In this document: positions 6,619 to 13,797 of the stretch, in pieces
How the letters are laid out: the number at the start of each line of letters is the position of its first letter
Position numbering within the stretch: position 1 is the stretch's first letter
Source of the DNA: JADJPO01 sp963724535
GTDB taxonomy: Bacteria; Actinomycetota; Actinomycetes; Actinomycetales; Kineosporiaceae
Direction: 5' to 3'
DNA length: 64,000 nucleotides
NCBI GenBank assembly: GCA_963724535.1
Contig: CAVRVD010000001.1
Location: 62,001 to 126,000 of the forward strand
Notes under the pieces: model-generated
Database searches by the model: none
Told to the model about the DNA's origin: nothing
Seen by the model: the letters and a program-made list of their open reading frames with translations, nothing else
Program-made: the position numbers and the translations under genes

Positions 6619-8250
6619 TCAGCGCACAGCCGCGGCGCCGTCCCGGCGCGGGTCGGCGCCGGCGACCAGCTCGCCGTCCGGGCAGCGCATCGCGGCGGCC
6701 ACCCCACCGAAGTACATCGAGCACGCATGGTGTTCCCGGCGGACCAGGTGGGCGAACTCCCCCTCCGGGTCCGCCAGATCCAGCTCCTCCAACGGCAGGT
6801 CGGCCTCGTGGTGGAGCACCTCGGCGCCGTCCGCGGTCCGGGCGATGTGCAGCCGTGGCGCGCCGATCGCGGCCCGCAGGGCAGCTCCGTCCACCGGGCC
6901 CGGGTGGCGGGAAAGCCGGGAGATGACCTGGGCCAGTGCGGTGGTGATCCGGTCGGCGCCCGGGCTGCCGATGGCCAGCACGGTGCCGTCGGCGTGCCGG
7001 CCGATGGTGGGCGCCATGTTCGATGCCAAACGCCGGCCGGGCGGCAACGCGTGCAGCCCGTTGACGTTCAGCTCGTGCTCGCCGAGGGAGTTGTTGAGCC
7101 AGACCCCGGTGCCGGGCACGGCGATGCCGCTGCCGTAGCCGAAGGACGCCGTGATCGAGCAGACCACTCCGTCGGCGTCCACCGCGGAGACGTGCGCCGT
7201 GGACGGCGAGCCGATCCAGCCCGGTCCGGCCGCCCGGACGGCGTCGAGCAGGTCCGAGCCGGATCGCTCCAGGTCGGTGCTGGTGTCCAGGTCGCGAAAC
7301 CGGGCCCGCAGGACGGCCCGCAACACCCGGACCACACCAGCCGCCGACGCCCCTGGACCGGCACCGCCGGTGACAGGCGAGGTCGCATCGAGCAAGAGCA
7401 GCATGGCCGCCAGCACCGGACCACCGATCGCCGGCGGCGGGTTGGTCCGGAACGTCCAGGCCATGGCGCCGGTCTCGGTTCCAGCGGGCCAGGACCGGAC
7501 GTCGGCCCGGGCCGCGGCGCGGACCACGGGGACGTACTCGGCCAGGTCGGTGCGGGTGATCAGGCCGCCGCCGTCGGCCATCAGCTCGACCAGGCCGTCA
7601 GCGGCCTCGCCGGTCATCAACGCCGCGGACCCCTTGCGCCGCACCAGGTCCAGGAAGTCGGCCAGGTCCGGAATGGCCATTCGCCCGCCGAGCCGCACCG
7701 GGGTGCCGTCTCGGTGGTGCAAGGCCGCCCGCACCGCTGGGTCGTGCCCATACAGGTCCTCCCGGACATGGCCGAGGAAGTAGTCGCAGGCCATGCCCAG
7801 GGTGAAGCCGTCCCGAGCGACCTCAGCGGCGGGCTCGACGATCGCGGCCCAGGGCAGGGCGCCGTGACGGCGGTGGGCCTCCTCGATCGCCGGGAGCAGC
7901 CCGGGGGTGGCCACCGTGCCCGGGCCGGTGGACATCGTCGTCCCGCCGCCGTAGTCGGTGTGCAGCTGCCACACACCACGACCGAACGTCTCAGTGGCCA
8001 GACCCCGACCGGGCATCTCCAGGTATCCGTCGACGACCACAGGGTCCTCACCCGGGCCCGCCACGGTGACGAAGGCCCCGCCGCCGAGGGAGACCATGCC
8101 CGGCTCGTTGACGCAGGTGACGAGCATCGCCGCAAGCGCGGCGTCCACGGCGTTGCCGCCCTCGACGGCCATCCGGAGGCCTGCGCCGGTCGCCGAGTGG
8201 TTCGGCGCGGCCACCGCGACCCGCCGTCCACGAGCATTGTGTGACGTCAC
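6619..8250 (-). CDS. ggt: Gamma-glutamyltransferase family protein
   Basis: A 543-residue Ntn-hydrolase of the gamma-glutamyltranspeptidase family, which cleaves glutathione-type gamma-glutamyl bonds. NHSATGAGLRMAVEGGNAVD at the N-terminus and the autocleavage/catalytic region STAHVSAVDADG (threonine at about residue 351) are present, as is the AIGSPGADRI glycine loop. No signal peptide is seen, so it may act in the cytoplasm, unlike periplasmic GGT. The start is taken as GTG 8250, with GGAGG 7 nt upstream. A much longer in-frame extension would read through a repeat array and is not credible. The ribosome site and start lie inside that repeat. Confidence 0.85.
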   Translation of the reverse strand: MTSHNARGRRVAVAAPNHSATGAGLRMAVEGGNAVDAALAAMLVTCVNEPGMVSLGGGAFVTVAGPGEDPVVVDGYLEMPGRGLATETFGRGVWQLHTDYGGGTTMSTGPGTVATPGLLPAIEEAHRRHGALPWAAIVEPAAEVARDGFTLGMACDYFLGHVREDLYGHDPAVRAALHHRDGTPVRLGGRMAIPDLADFLDLVRRKGSAALMTGEAADGLVELMADGGGLITRTDLAEYVPVVRAAARADVRSWPAGTETGAMAWTFRTNPPPAIGGPVLAAMLLLLDATSPVTGGAGPGASAAGVVRVLRAVLRARFRDLDTSTDLERSGSDLLDAVRAAGPGWIGSPSTAHVSAVDADGVVCSITASFGYGSGIAVPGTGVWLNNSLGEHELNVNGLHALPPGRRLASNMAPTIGRHADGTVLAIGSPGADRITTALAQVISRLSRHPGPVDGAALRAAIGAPRLHIARTADGAEVLHHEADLPLEELDLADPEGEFAHLVRREHHACSMYFGGVAAAMRCPDGELVAGADPRRDGAAAVR

Positions 8251-8323
8251 GCCCACCTCCTCCGGGTGCTGCGTGACGCAGCGCCCGTCAGACGGGTGCT
8301 GCGTGACGTTGCGCCCACGGGTC
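8234..8323. repeat. Intergenic array of three 30-bp units (locus A)
   Basis: Three consecutive 30-bp units at 8234, 8264 and 8294 share a GGGTGCTGCGTGACGTTGCGCCC-like core. The unit ends are complementary (GGGTGC/GCGCCC), so each could form a small hairpin. The first unit overlaps the start codon and ribosome site of the gamma-glutamyltransferase gene. The same three-unit array occurs at 60053-60142, so this is a dispersed family. Confidence 0.85.
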
Positions 8324-8357
8324 GGGGGGTCGCGGGGTCTCGGGGGGCGGCGGGGGG

Positions 8358-9992
8358 TCAGAGCTTCTCGGGGGTGAGCTTCTCCGGGGTGAGGTCGATG
8401 CGCCGTCCCGAGACGGCACCGACCTTCTCGACGATCTCGTCGAGCACTCCGGCCGGGACGGCCTGGTCCAGCGTGAGCACCCCGAGCGCCTCCTGGGAGC
8501 GTCCCTCGACCGGGGCCTCCCGGGCGACCTGCATCGAGCCGATGTTCACCGACGCGTCGCCGAGCAGCCCGCCGATCGCCCCGATCACCCCGGGCCGGTC
8601 CTCGTAGCGCAGCACGATCATGTGCTCGGCGAGCGGGACCTCCATCTCGTAGGTGTCGATGCCGACCAGCTTCTCGATCTGCTTGGGCCCGGTCAGCGTC
8701 CCCGATACCGACAGCGTGGTGCCGTCGGCCAGGCAGCCGCACAGGGTGATCACGTTGCGGAAGGCCGGACTGAGCGAGTCGGTGAGCAGGCGGACCTGGA
8801 GACCGCGCTCGGCCGCCAGCACCGGCGCGTTCACATAGGACACCGGGTCCTCGACGATGTCGGCGAAGACACCCTTGAGCGCCGCCAGCCGGTAGACCTC
8901 GACGTCCAGGGCGGCGATCTCGCCGCGCACCTCCACGTCGAGCTGCATCGGCAGTGCGGCGGCCAGGGCGGTGAAGGTCCGACCGAGCTTCTCCACCAAC
9001 GGGATCCCGGGGCGGACGTCCTCGGCGATCACACCGCCGGAGACGTTCACGGCATCCGGCACCAGCTCACCGGCCAGGGCCAACCGCACCGACCGGGCCA
9101 CCGCGATGCCGGCGTTCTCCTGGGCCTCGTGGGTCGAGGCACCCAGGTGCGGGGTGGCCACGACCGAGTCCAGGGCGAGCAGCGGCGAGTCGGTGCACGG
9201 CTCGGTGGCGAACACGTCGATGCCGGCCCCGGCGAGCCGCCCGGCGACCAGGGCCTCGTACAGCGCCGCCTCGTCGACGATGCCGCCCCGGGCGGCGTTG
9301 ACCAGCAACGCCCCCGGCTTGGCCATGGACAGCTGCTCGGCGCCGAGCAGCCCGAGCGTCTCCGGGGTCTTCGGCAGGTGGACGGTGATCACGTCACTGG
9401 CCTCGAGCAGCTCCTCGAGACTGACCAGACGGACCCCGAGCTGGCCGGCCCGGGCTGGCGAGACGTACGGGTCGTAGGCGAGCACGTGCATCCCGAACGC
9501 GGCCAGACGCTGGGCGACCAGGACGCCGATCCGGCCGAGTCCGAGCACTCCGGCGGTCTTCTCGTTGAGCTCGATCCCGGTGAAGGCCGAGCGCTTCCAC
9601 GCCCCCGAGCGCAACGAGGTGGTGGCCTGCGGCACCCTGCGGGCCACGGCCAGCAGCAGCGCGACGGTCATCTCGGCGGCCGAGACGATGTTCGACGTCG
9701 GCGCGTTGACGACCATCACCCCGGCCTGGGTGGCCGCCGCCACGTCCACGTTGTCCAGGCCGACCCCGGCCCGGGCGACCACGGTGAGCCGCTTGCCGGC
9801 GGCCAGCACCTCGGCGTCCACCTGGGTCGCCGAGCGCACCAGCAGGGCGTCGGCGTCGCCCAGCTCAGGCAGCAGCGTCGCCCGGTCGGTGCCGTCACAC
9901 CAACGGACCTCGAAGTCGGGGCCGAGGGCCTCGACCGTCGCCGAAGACAGCTCCTCGGCGATCAGCACGACGGGACGGCCGTTTGTGTTCAT
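8358..9992 (-). CDS. serA: D-3-phosphoglycerate dehydrogenase, long ACT form
   Basis: A 544-residue enzyme oxidising 3-phosphoglycerate in the first step of serine synthesis. The NAD domain has GLGRIGVLVAQRL followed by AYDPY. Catalytic elements NAARGGIVDE and PHLGAST are intact. After the catalytic part come an ASB-type regulatory domain and a C-terminal ACT domain (VLRYEDRPGVIGAIGGLLGD), as in mycobacterial SerA, where serine binds. The protein ends in a duplicated LTPEK unit. The ATG at 9992 has GAGGAAC upstream. It lies 60 nt downstream of ilvC on the same strand. Confidence 0.95.
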   Translation of the reverse strand: MNTNGRPVVLIAEELSSATVEALGPDFEVRWCDGTDRATLLPELGDADALLVRSATQVDAEVLAAGKRLTVVARAGVGLDNVDVAAATQAGVMVVNAPTSNIVSAAEMTVALLLAVARRVPQATTSLRSGAWKRSAFTGIELNEKTAGVLGLGRIGVLVAQRLAAFGMHVLAYDPYVSPARAGQLGVRLVSLEELLEASDVITVHLPKTPETLGLLGAEQLSMAKPGALLVNAARGGIVDEAALYEALVAGRLAGAGIDVFATEPCTDSPLLALDSVVATPHLGASTHEAQENAGIAVARSVRLALAGELVPDAVNVSGGVIAEDVRPGIPLVEKLGRTFTALAAALPMQLDVEVRGEIAALDVEVYRLAALKGVFADIVEDPVSYVNAPVLAAERGLQVRLLTDSLSPAFRNVITLCGCLADGTTLSVSGTLTGPKQIEKLVGIDTYEMEVPLAEHMIVLRYEDRPGVIGAIGGLLGDASVNIGSMQVAREAPVEGRSQEALGVLTLDQAVPAGVLDEIVEKVGAVSGRRIDLTPEKLTPEKL

Positions 9993-10052
9993 GGGTTCGG
10001 TTCCTCTTCCAGTCCTCGACGGGTCGATCGGACCCGTCCCGGACCGCCCGGG

Positions 10053-11081
10053 TCAGCGGGCGGCGGTGCCCTCGGTATAGTCGGCGTCGCTCGACTTCAC
10101 CCAGGCCATCAGCGTGCGCAGCTCCCGGCCGGTGGCCTCGATCGGGTGCGCCTCGCCCTCGGCCCGCAGCCGCTTGAACTCCGGAGCACCGGCGTCCTGG
10201 TCGGCGATGAACCGGGCGGCGAACGAGCCGTCCCGGATCTCGGAGAGCACCTGGCGCATCCGGTCCTTGACGCCGGCGTCGATGACCCGCGGCCCGGAGA
10301 CGTAGTCGCCGTACTCAGCCGTGTCCGAGACGCTCCAGCGCTGCTTGGCGATGCCGCCCTCGTACATCAGGTCGACGATCAGCTTCACCTCGTGAAGGCA
10401 CTCGAAGTAGGCGACCTCGGGCTGGTAACCGGCCTCGGTGAGCACCTCGAACCCCGTCTGAACCAGCCGGCTCAGGCCGCCGCAGAGCACCGCCTGCTCG
10501 CCGAACAGGTCGGTCTCGCACTCCTCGGTGAAGGTGGTCTTGATCCCGCCGGCCCGCAGCCCGCCGAGCGCCTTGGCGTAGGCGAGGGTCAGCGGCCAGG
10601 CACCGCCGGTGGCGTCCTGCTCGACGGCCACCAGCACCGGAACGCCGCGACCGTCGACATACTCACGGCGGACCAGGTGCCCCGGACCCTTCGGGGCGAC
10701 CATGCACACGTCCACTCCGGCCGGCGGCTTGACGTAGCCGAAGCGGATGTTGAACCCGTGGCCGAAGAACAGCGCGTCGCCGTCCACCAGGTTTGGCTCG
10801 ACCGCTTCGGTGTAGAGATGGCGCTGCACGTGGTCCGGGGCGAGGACCATGATCACGTCGGCCTCTTCGCAGGCCTGCCTCGGGGTGACCACCCGCAGGC
10901 CCTGGGCCTCGGCCTTGGCCCGGCTGCCGGACGTCTCGGGCAGCCCGACCCGCACGTCGACACCGGAGTCGCGCAGGGACAGGCTGTGGGCGTGCCCCTG
11001 ACTGCCGTAGCCGAGCACCGCGACGTTGCGGCCCTGGATCACGGACAGGTCGGCGTCGGTTTCGTAGAACATCTCGGCCAC
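10053..11081 (-). CDS. ilvC: Ketol-acid reductoisomerase, class I
   Basis: A 342-residue enzyme that isomerises and reduces acetolactate or acetohydroxybutyrate using Mg and NAD(P)H. VAVLGYGSQGHAHSLSLRDS is the Rossmann glycine loop. Metal ligands lie in the knotted C-terminal domain (TDLFGEQAVLCGG, FECLHEVKLIVDL). GTG 11081 gives the usual MAEMFY N-terminus and has AAGGAGATG upstream. The internal ATG at 11072 is the alternative. It is third in the ilvB-ilvN-ilvC order, with a 91-nt gap after ilvN. Confidence 0.95.
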   Translation of the reverse strand: MAEMFYETDADLSVIQGRNVAVLGYGSQGHAHSLSLRDSGVDVRVGLPETSGSRAKAEAQGLRVVTPRQACEEADVIMVLAPDHVQRHLYTEAVEPNLVDGDALFFGHGFNIRFGYVKPPAGVDVCMVAPKGPGHLVRREYVDGRGVPVLVAVEQDATGGAWPLTLAYAKALGGLRAGGIKTTFTEECETDLFGEQAVLCGGLSRLVQTGFEVLTEAGYQPEVAYFECLHEVKLIVDLMYEGGIAKQRWSVSDTAEYGDYVSGPRVIDAGVKDRMRQVLSEIRDGSFAARFIADQDAGAPEFKRLRAEGEAHPIEATGRELRTLMAWVKSSDADYTEGTAAR

Positions 11082-11172
11082 GTGGTGTGCATCTCCTTCG
11101 GACTGGCTTCGGCGCTTCGGATGTGATTCGGCCGGTGGTCGGCGCGCTGGGTGACGAGGCAACCTTAGGACG

Positions 11173-11685
11173 TCACGCCGAGCGCAACGTCCGGTCGGTG
11201 ATCGAGCGGCTGCCCCGGCCGACGGCGACCAGGCCGGACTGGACCAGCTCGCGGATCCCGAACGGCTCGATGACCTTGAGGAACGCATCCAGCTTGTCCG
11301 GGTTGCCGGTCACCTCGACGGTCAGGGCCTCGGGGGCCACGTCGACCACCTTGGCCCGGAACAGCCGCACCGTCTCCAGCACGTTGGCCCGGCTGGCCAG
11401 GTCGGCCTTGATCTTGACCAGGAGCAGCTCGCGCTGCACCGACGCGGTCGGCTCCAGCTCGACGATCTTGATGACGTTGACCAGCTTGTTGAGCTGCTTG
11501 GTGACCTGCTCCAGCGGCAGCCCCCCGACGTCGACGACGACGGTCATCCGGGACACGTCCGGGTGCTCGGTCGGACCGACCGCCAGGGAATGGATGTTGA
11601 AGCCGCGGCGGGCGAACAGCCCGGCCGCCCGGGTCAGGACACCGGGCTTGTTCTCGACCAGCACGGACAGGGTGTGCTTGCTCAT
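11173..11685 (-). CDS. ilvN: Acetolactate synthase small (regulatory) subunit
   Basis: A 170-residue protein with an N-terminal ACT domain (LSVLVENKPGVLTRAAGLFARRGFN split by the family's HSLAVGPTE loop) and the IlvN C-terminal domain (EALTVEVTGNPDKLDAFL). It activates the large subunit and confers valine feedback inhibition. The ATG at 11685 follows CGGAGGAACGAGAG. A 137-nt gap separates it from ilvB. The gap holds GC-rich sequence with no ORF or motif that could be supported. Confidence 0.95.
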   Translation of the reverse strand: MSKHTLSVLVENKPGVLTRAAGLFARRGFNIHSLAVGPTEHPDVSRMTVVVDVGGLPLEQVTKQLNKLVNVIKIVELEPTASVQRELLLVKIKADLASRANVLETVRLFRAKVVDVAPEALTVEVTGNPDKLDAFLKVIEPFGIRELVQSGLVAVGRGSRSITDRTLRSA

Positions 11686-11822
11686 CTCTCGTTCCTCCGG
11701 AAGGGGTCTGCGCAGGCGGCGCAGGCATGCGGGGTGGGTGATCGGGGCGGGGGCGCACCGGGGTGCCAGCGCGCCCGGACGTCGCGACGCGGTCGGGTCG
11801 GCCGCGGCGGTCTGGGGTCGGG

Positions 11823-13625
11823 TCAGTCCTCCCGGTCCCAGGCGGGGCTGAGCCCGCGGGCGTACTGGATGTCGTCGTTGCTCACCCCGGCGGCCACCAT
11901 GGGCCAGACCATCGAGTCCCGGTGGACGACGAAGTCGACCACCACCGGCACGTCGTCGATGGACATCGCCTTCTCGATCGTGGCATCGACATCCTCGGGA
12001 CGCTCGCAGCGCAGGCCGACGCAGCCGTAGGCCTCGGCGAGCTTGACGAAGTCGGGGATGCGCGTGCCGTCGACCGAGGTGTGCAGGTCGGTGTTGGAGT
12101 AGCGCTCGTTGTAGAAGAGGGTCTGCCACTGCCGGACCATGCCGAGGCTGGAGTTGTTGATCACAGCCACCTTGATCGGAATGTCGTTGATCACACAGGT
12201 GGCCAGCTCCTGGTTGGTCATCTGGAAGCAGCCGTCGCCGTCGATGGCCCAGACCGTGCGGTCCGGCATCCCCATCTTGGCGCCCATCGCGGCCGGGACC
12301 GCGAAGCCCATGGTGCCCAGGCCACCGGAGTTGATCCAGGTGTTGGGGTGTTCGTAGGAGATGAACTGCGAGGCCCACATCTGGTGCTGGCCGACCCCGG
12401 CCACGTACAGCGACTCCGGCCCGCTGATCTGCCCGATCCGGGAGATCACCCGCTGCGGCGACACCTCGCCGTCCGGGGCCGGGGCGTAGCCGAGCGGATA
12501 GGTGCTGCGCAGCGCGTCGAGCTGGCGCCACCAGCTCTCCAGGTCGGCCTGCCGGCCGGCCGCGATCTCGGCCTCGACCGCGGCGATCAACTCGATCAGC
12601 ACCTCCTTGGCGTCGCCGACGATCGGGACGTCGGCAGTGCGGTTCTTGCCGATCTCGGCCGGGTCGATGTCGGCGTGCACCACCGTGGCGTGCGGGGCGA
12701 AGGTGGCCAGCTTGCCGGTCACCCTGTCGTCGAACCGGGCACCCAGGCTGACCAGCAGGTCGGAGCGCTGCAGGGCGGCGACGGCGGCGACGGTGCCGTG
12801 CATGCCGGGCATACCGAGGTGCTGGGGGTGGGAGTCGGGCAGGGAACCGCGGGCCATCAGCGTGGTCACCACCGGCGCCCCGGTCAGGTCGACCAGCCGG
12901 CGCAGCTCGGCGCTGGCCCGGGCCTTGATCACGCCACCGCCGACGTAGAGCACGGGCCGCTTCGAGGTCACCAGCAGCCGGGCGGCCTCACGGACCTGCT
13001 TGCCGTGCGGCTTGGTCACCGGACGGTAGCCGGGCAGCTCGAGCACGTCGGGCCACTCGAACCGGCTCTGCGCCTGCAGGGCGTCCTTGGACACGTCGAC
13101 GAGCACCGGACCGGGCCGCCCGGACCCGGCGATGTGGAAGGCCTCACGGATCACGTGCGGGATCTCGGCGGGGTCGGTGACCAGGTAGTTGTGCTTGGTG
13201 ATCGGCATGGTGATGCCGGAGATGTCGGCCTCCTGGAAGGCGTCCGTCCCGATCGCAGCGCTGGGCACCTGACCGGTGATCGCCACCATCGGCACGCTGT
13301 CCATATGGGCGTCGGCGATCGGGGTGACCAGGTTGGTGGCCCCCGGACCGGAGGTGGCCATGCACACCCCGACCCGGCCGGTGGCATGGGCGTAGCCCTC
13401 GGCGGCATGCCCGGCGCCCTGCTCGTGGCGGACCAGGACGTGGCGGACCGTCGCCGAGTCCATCAGCGGGTCGTACAGCGGCAGGATCGCACCGCCGGGG
13501 ATGCCGAAGACGACGTCGACCCCGATCAGCTCCAGGGACCGGACCAGGCTCTGCGCCCCGGTCACGTTCGCGTCGGAAGCGATGGTGTGGCCATGGTCGT
13601 CGGTGGTCGGGGTCTGCCCTGTCAT
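11823..13625 (-). CDS. ilvB: Acetolactate synthase large (catalytic) subunit
   Basis: A 600-residue thiamine-diphosphate enzyme that condenses pyruvate with pyruvate or 2-oxobutyrate. The catalytic glutamate is in VLVRHEQGAGHAAEGYA. The ThDP motif begins at IDGDGCFQMTNQELAT and ends with AVINNSSLGM. FAD-domain segments (VSLGARFDDRVTGK) are also typical. The ATG at 13625 follows a leader peptide and terminator at 13662-13762, so expression is expected to depend on attenuation. It is first gene of ilvB-ilvN-ilvC-serA. Confidence 0.96.
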   Translation of the reverse strand: MTGQTPTTDDHGHTIASDANVTGAQSLVRSLELIGVDVVFGIPGGAILPLYDPLMDSATVRHVLVRHEQGAGHAAEGYAHATGRVGVCMATSGPGATNLVTPIADAHMDSVPMVAITGQVPSAAIGTDAFQEADISGITMPITKHNYLVTDPAEIPHVIREAFHIAGSGRPGPVLVDVSKDALQAQSRFEWPDVLELPGYRPVTKPHGKQVREAARLLVTSKRPVLYVGGGVIKARASAELRRLVDLTGAPVVTTLMARGSLPDSHPQHLGMPGMHGTVAAVAALQRSDLLVSLGARFDDRVTGKLATFAPHATVVHADIDPAEIGKNRTADVPIVGDAKEVLIELIAAVEAEIAAGRQADLESWWRQLDALRSTYPLGYAPAPDGEVSPQRVISRIGQISGPESLYVAGVGQHQMWASQFISYEHPNTWINSGGLGTMGFAVPAAMGAKMGMPDRTVWAIDGDGCFQMTNQELATCVINDIPIKVAVINNSSLGMVRQWQTLFYNERYSNTDLHTSVDGTRIPDFVKLAEAYGCVGLRCERPEDVDATIEKAMSIDDVPVVVDFVVHRDSMVWPMVAAGVSNDDIQYARGLSPAWDRED

Positions 13626-13661
13626 CGATGGCTCAGCCTTCTGTGTGGGATGCCGGAGACG

Positions 13662-13700
13662 AAAAGACCCCTCGGCCCGAGGGTGGGCATACGAGGGGTC
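13662..13700 (-). terminator. Intrinsic terminator of the ilvB attenuator
   Basis: GACCCCTCG and CGAGGGGTC form a 9-bp perfect stem (13692-13700 and 13666-13674) around a 17-nt loop, followed by TTTT on the minus strand. It lies 36 nt upstream of the ilvB start and 23 nt after the leader-peptide stop. Its stem is closely related to that of the cimA terminator (shared GACCC-TCG/GAGGGGTC), suggesting common origin or mechanism. Confidence 0.85.
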
Positions 13701-13723
13701 GCGCGCTGGCGGGCGGGTTGGCC

Positions 13724-13762
13724 TCAGCCGGCGCGCCGTCCGAGTACGAGATCGTGACGCAC
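13724..13762 (-). CDS. ilvB leader peptide (12 aa, MRHDLVLGRRAG)
   Basis: A GTG-started 12-codon ORF encodes Leu-Val-Leu followed by Gly-Arg-Arg. Short leaders of the type M-R-x-x-(I)LVLGxRxG precede ilvB in other actinobacteria, and this one fits that pattern from memory of the family. Ribosome pausing at the LVL codons when branched-chain tRNAs are uncharged should favour an antiterminator over the hairpin at 13662-13700. The GTG lies 6 nt from a -10-like GACGGT, so the leader is probably translated from a leaderless transcript. Confidence 0.85.
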   Translation of the reverse strand: MRHDLVLGRRAG

Positions 13763-13768
13763 GTTGCC

Positions 13769-13797
13769 ACCGTCGCCGAGGCGGCCCGCGCTGTCAA
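13769..13797 (-). promoter_or_regulatory. ilvB promoter, overlapping the stop codon of the upstream GGDEF-EAL gene
   Basis: A perfect -35 TTGACA (13792-13797), a 17-nt spacer and a -10-like GACGGT (13769-13774) place the start point at about the GTG of the leader peptide. The TGA stop of the GGDEF-EAL gene lies within the -35 box, so the two genes abut exactly. Confidence 0.65.

Noticed and set aside
8234..8323. Array of three 30-bp units as a CRISPR
   Set aside because: The units are contiguous with no unique spacers between them and no cas gene is present. It is a tandem repeat family.
11686..11822. Second attenuator or promoter between ilvB and ilvN
   Set aside because: GC-rich with no leader-like ORF, T-run or clear -10/-35 pair.
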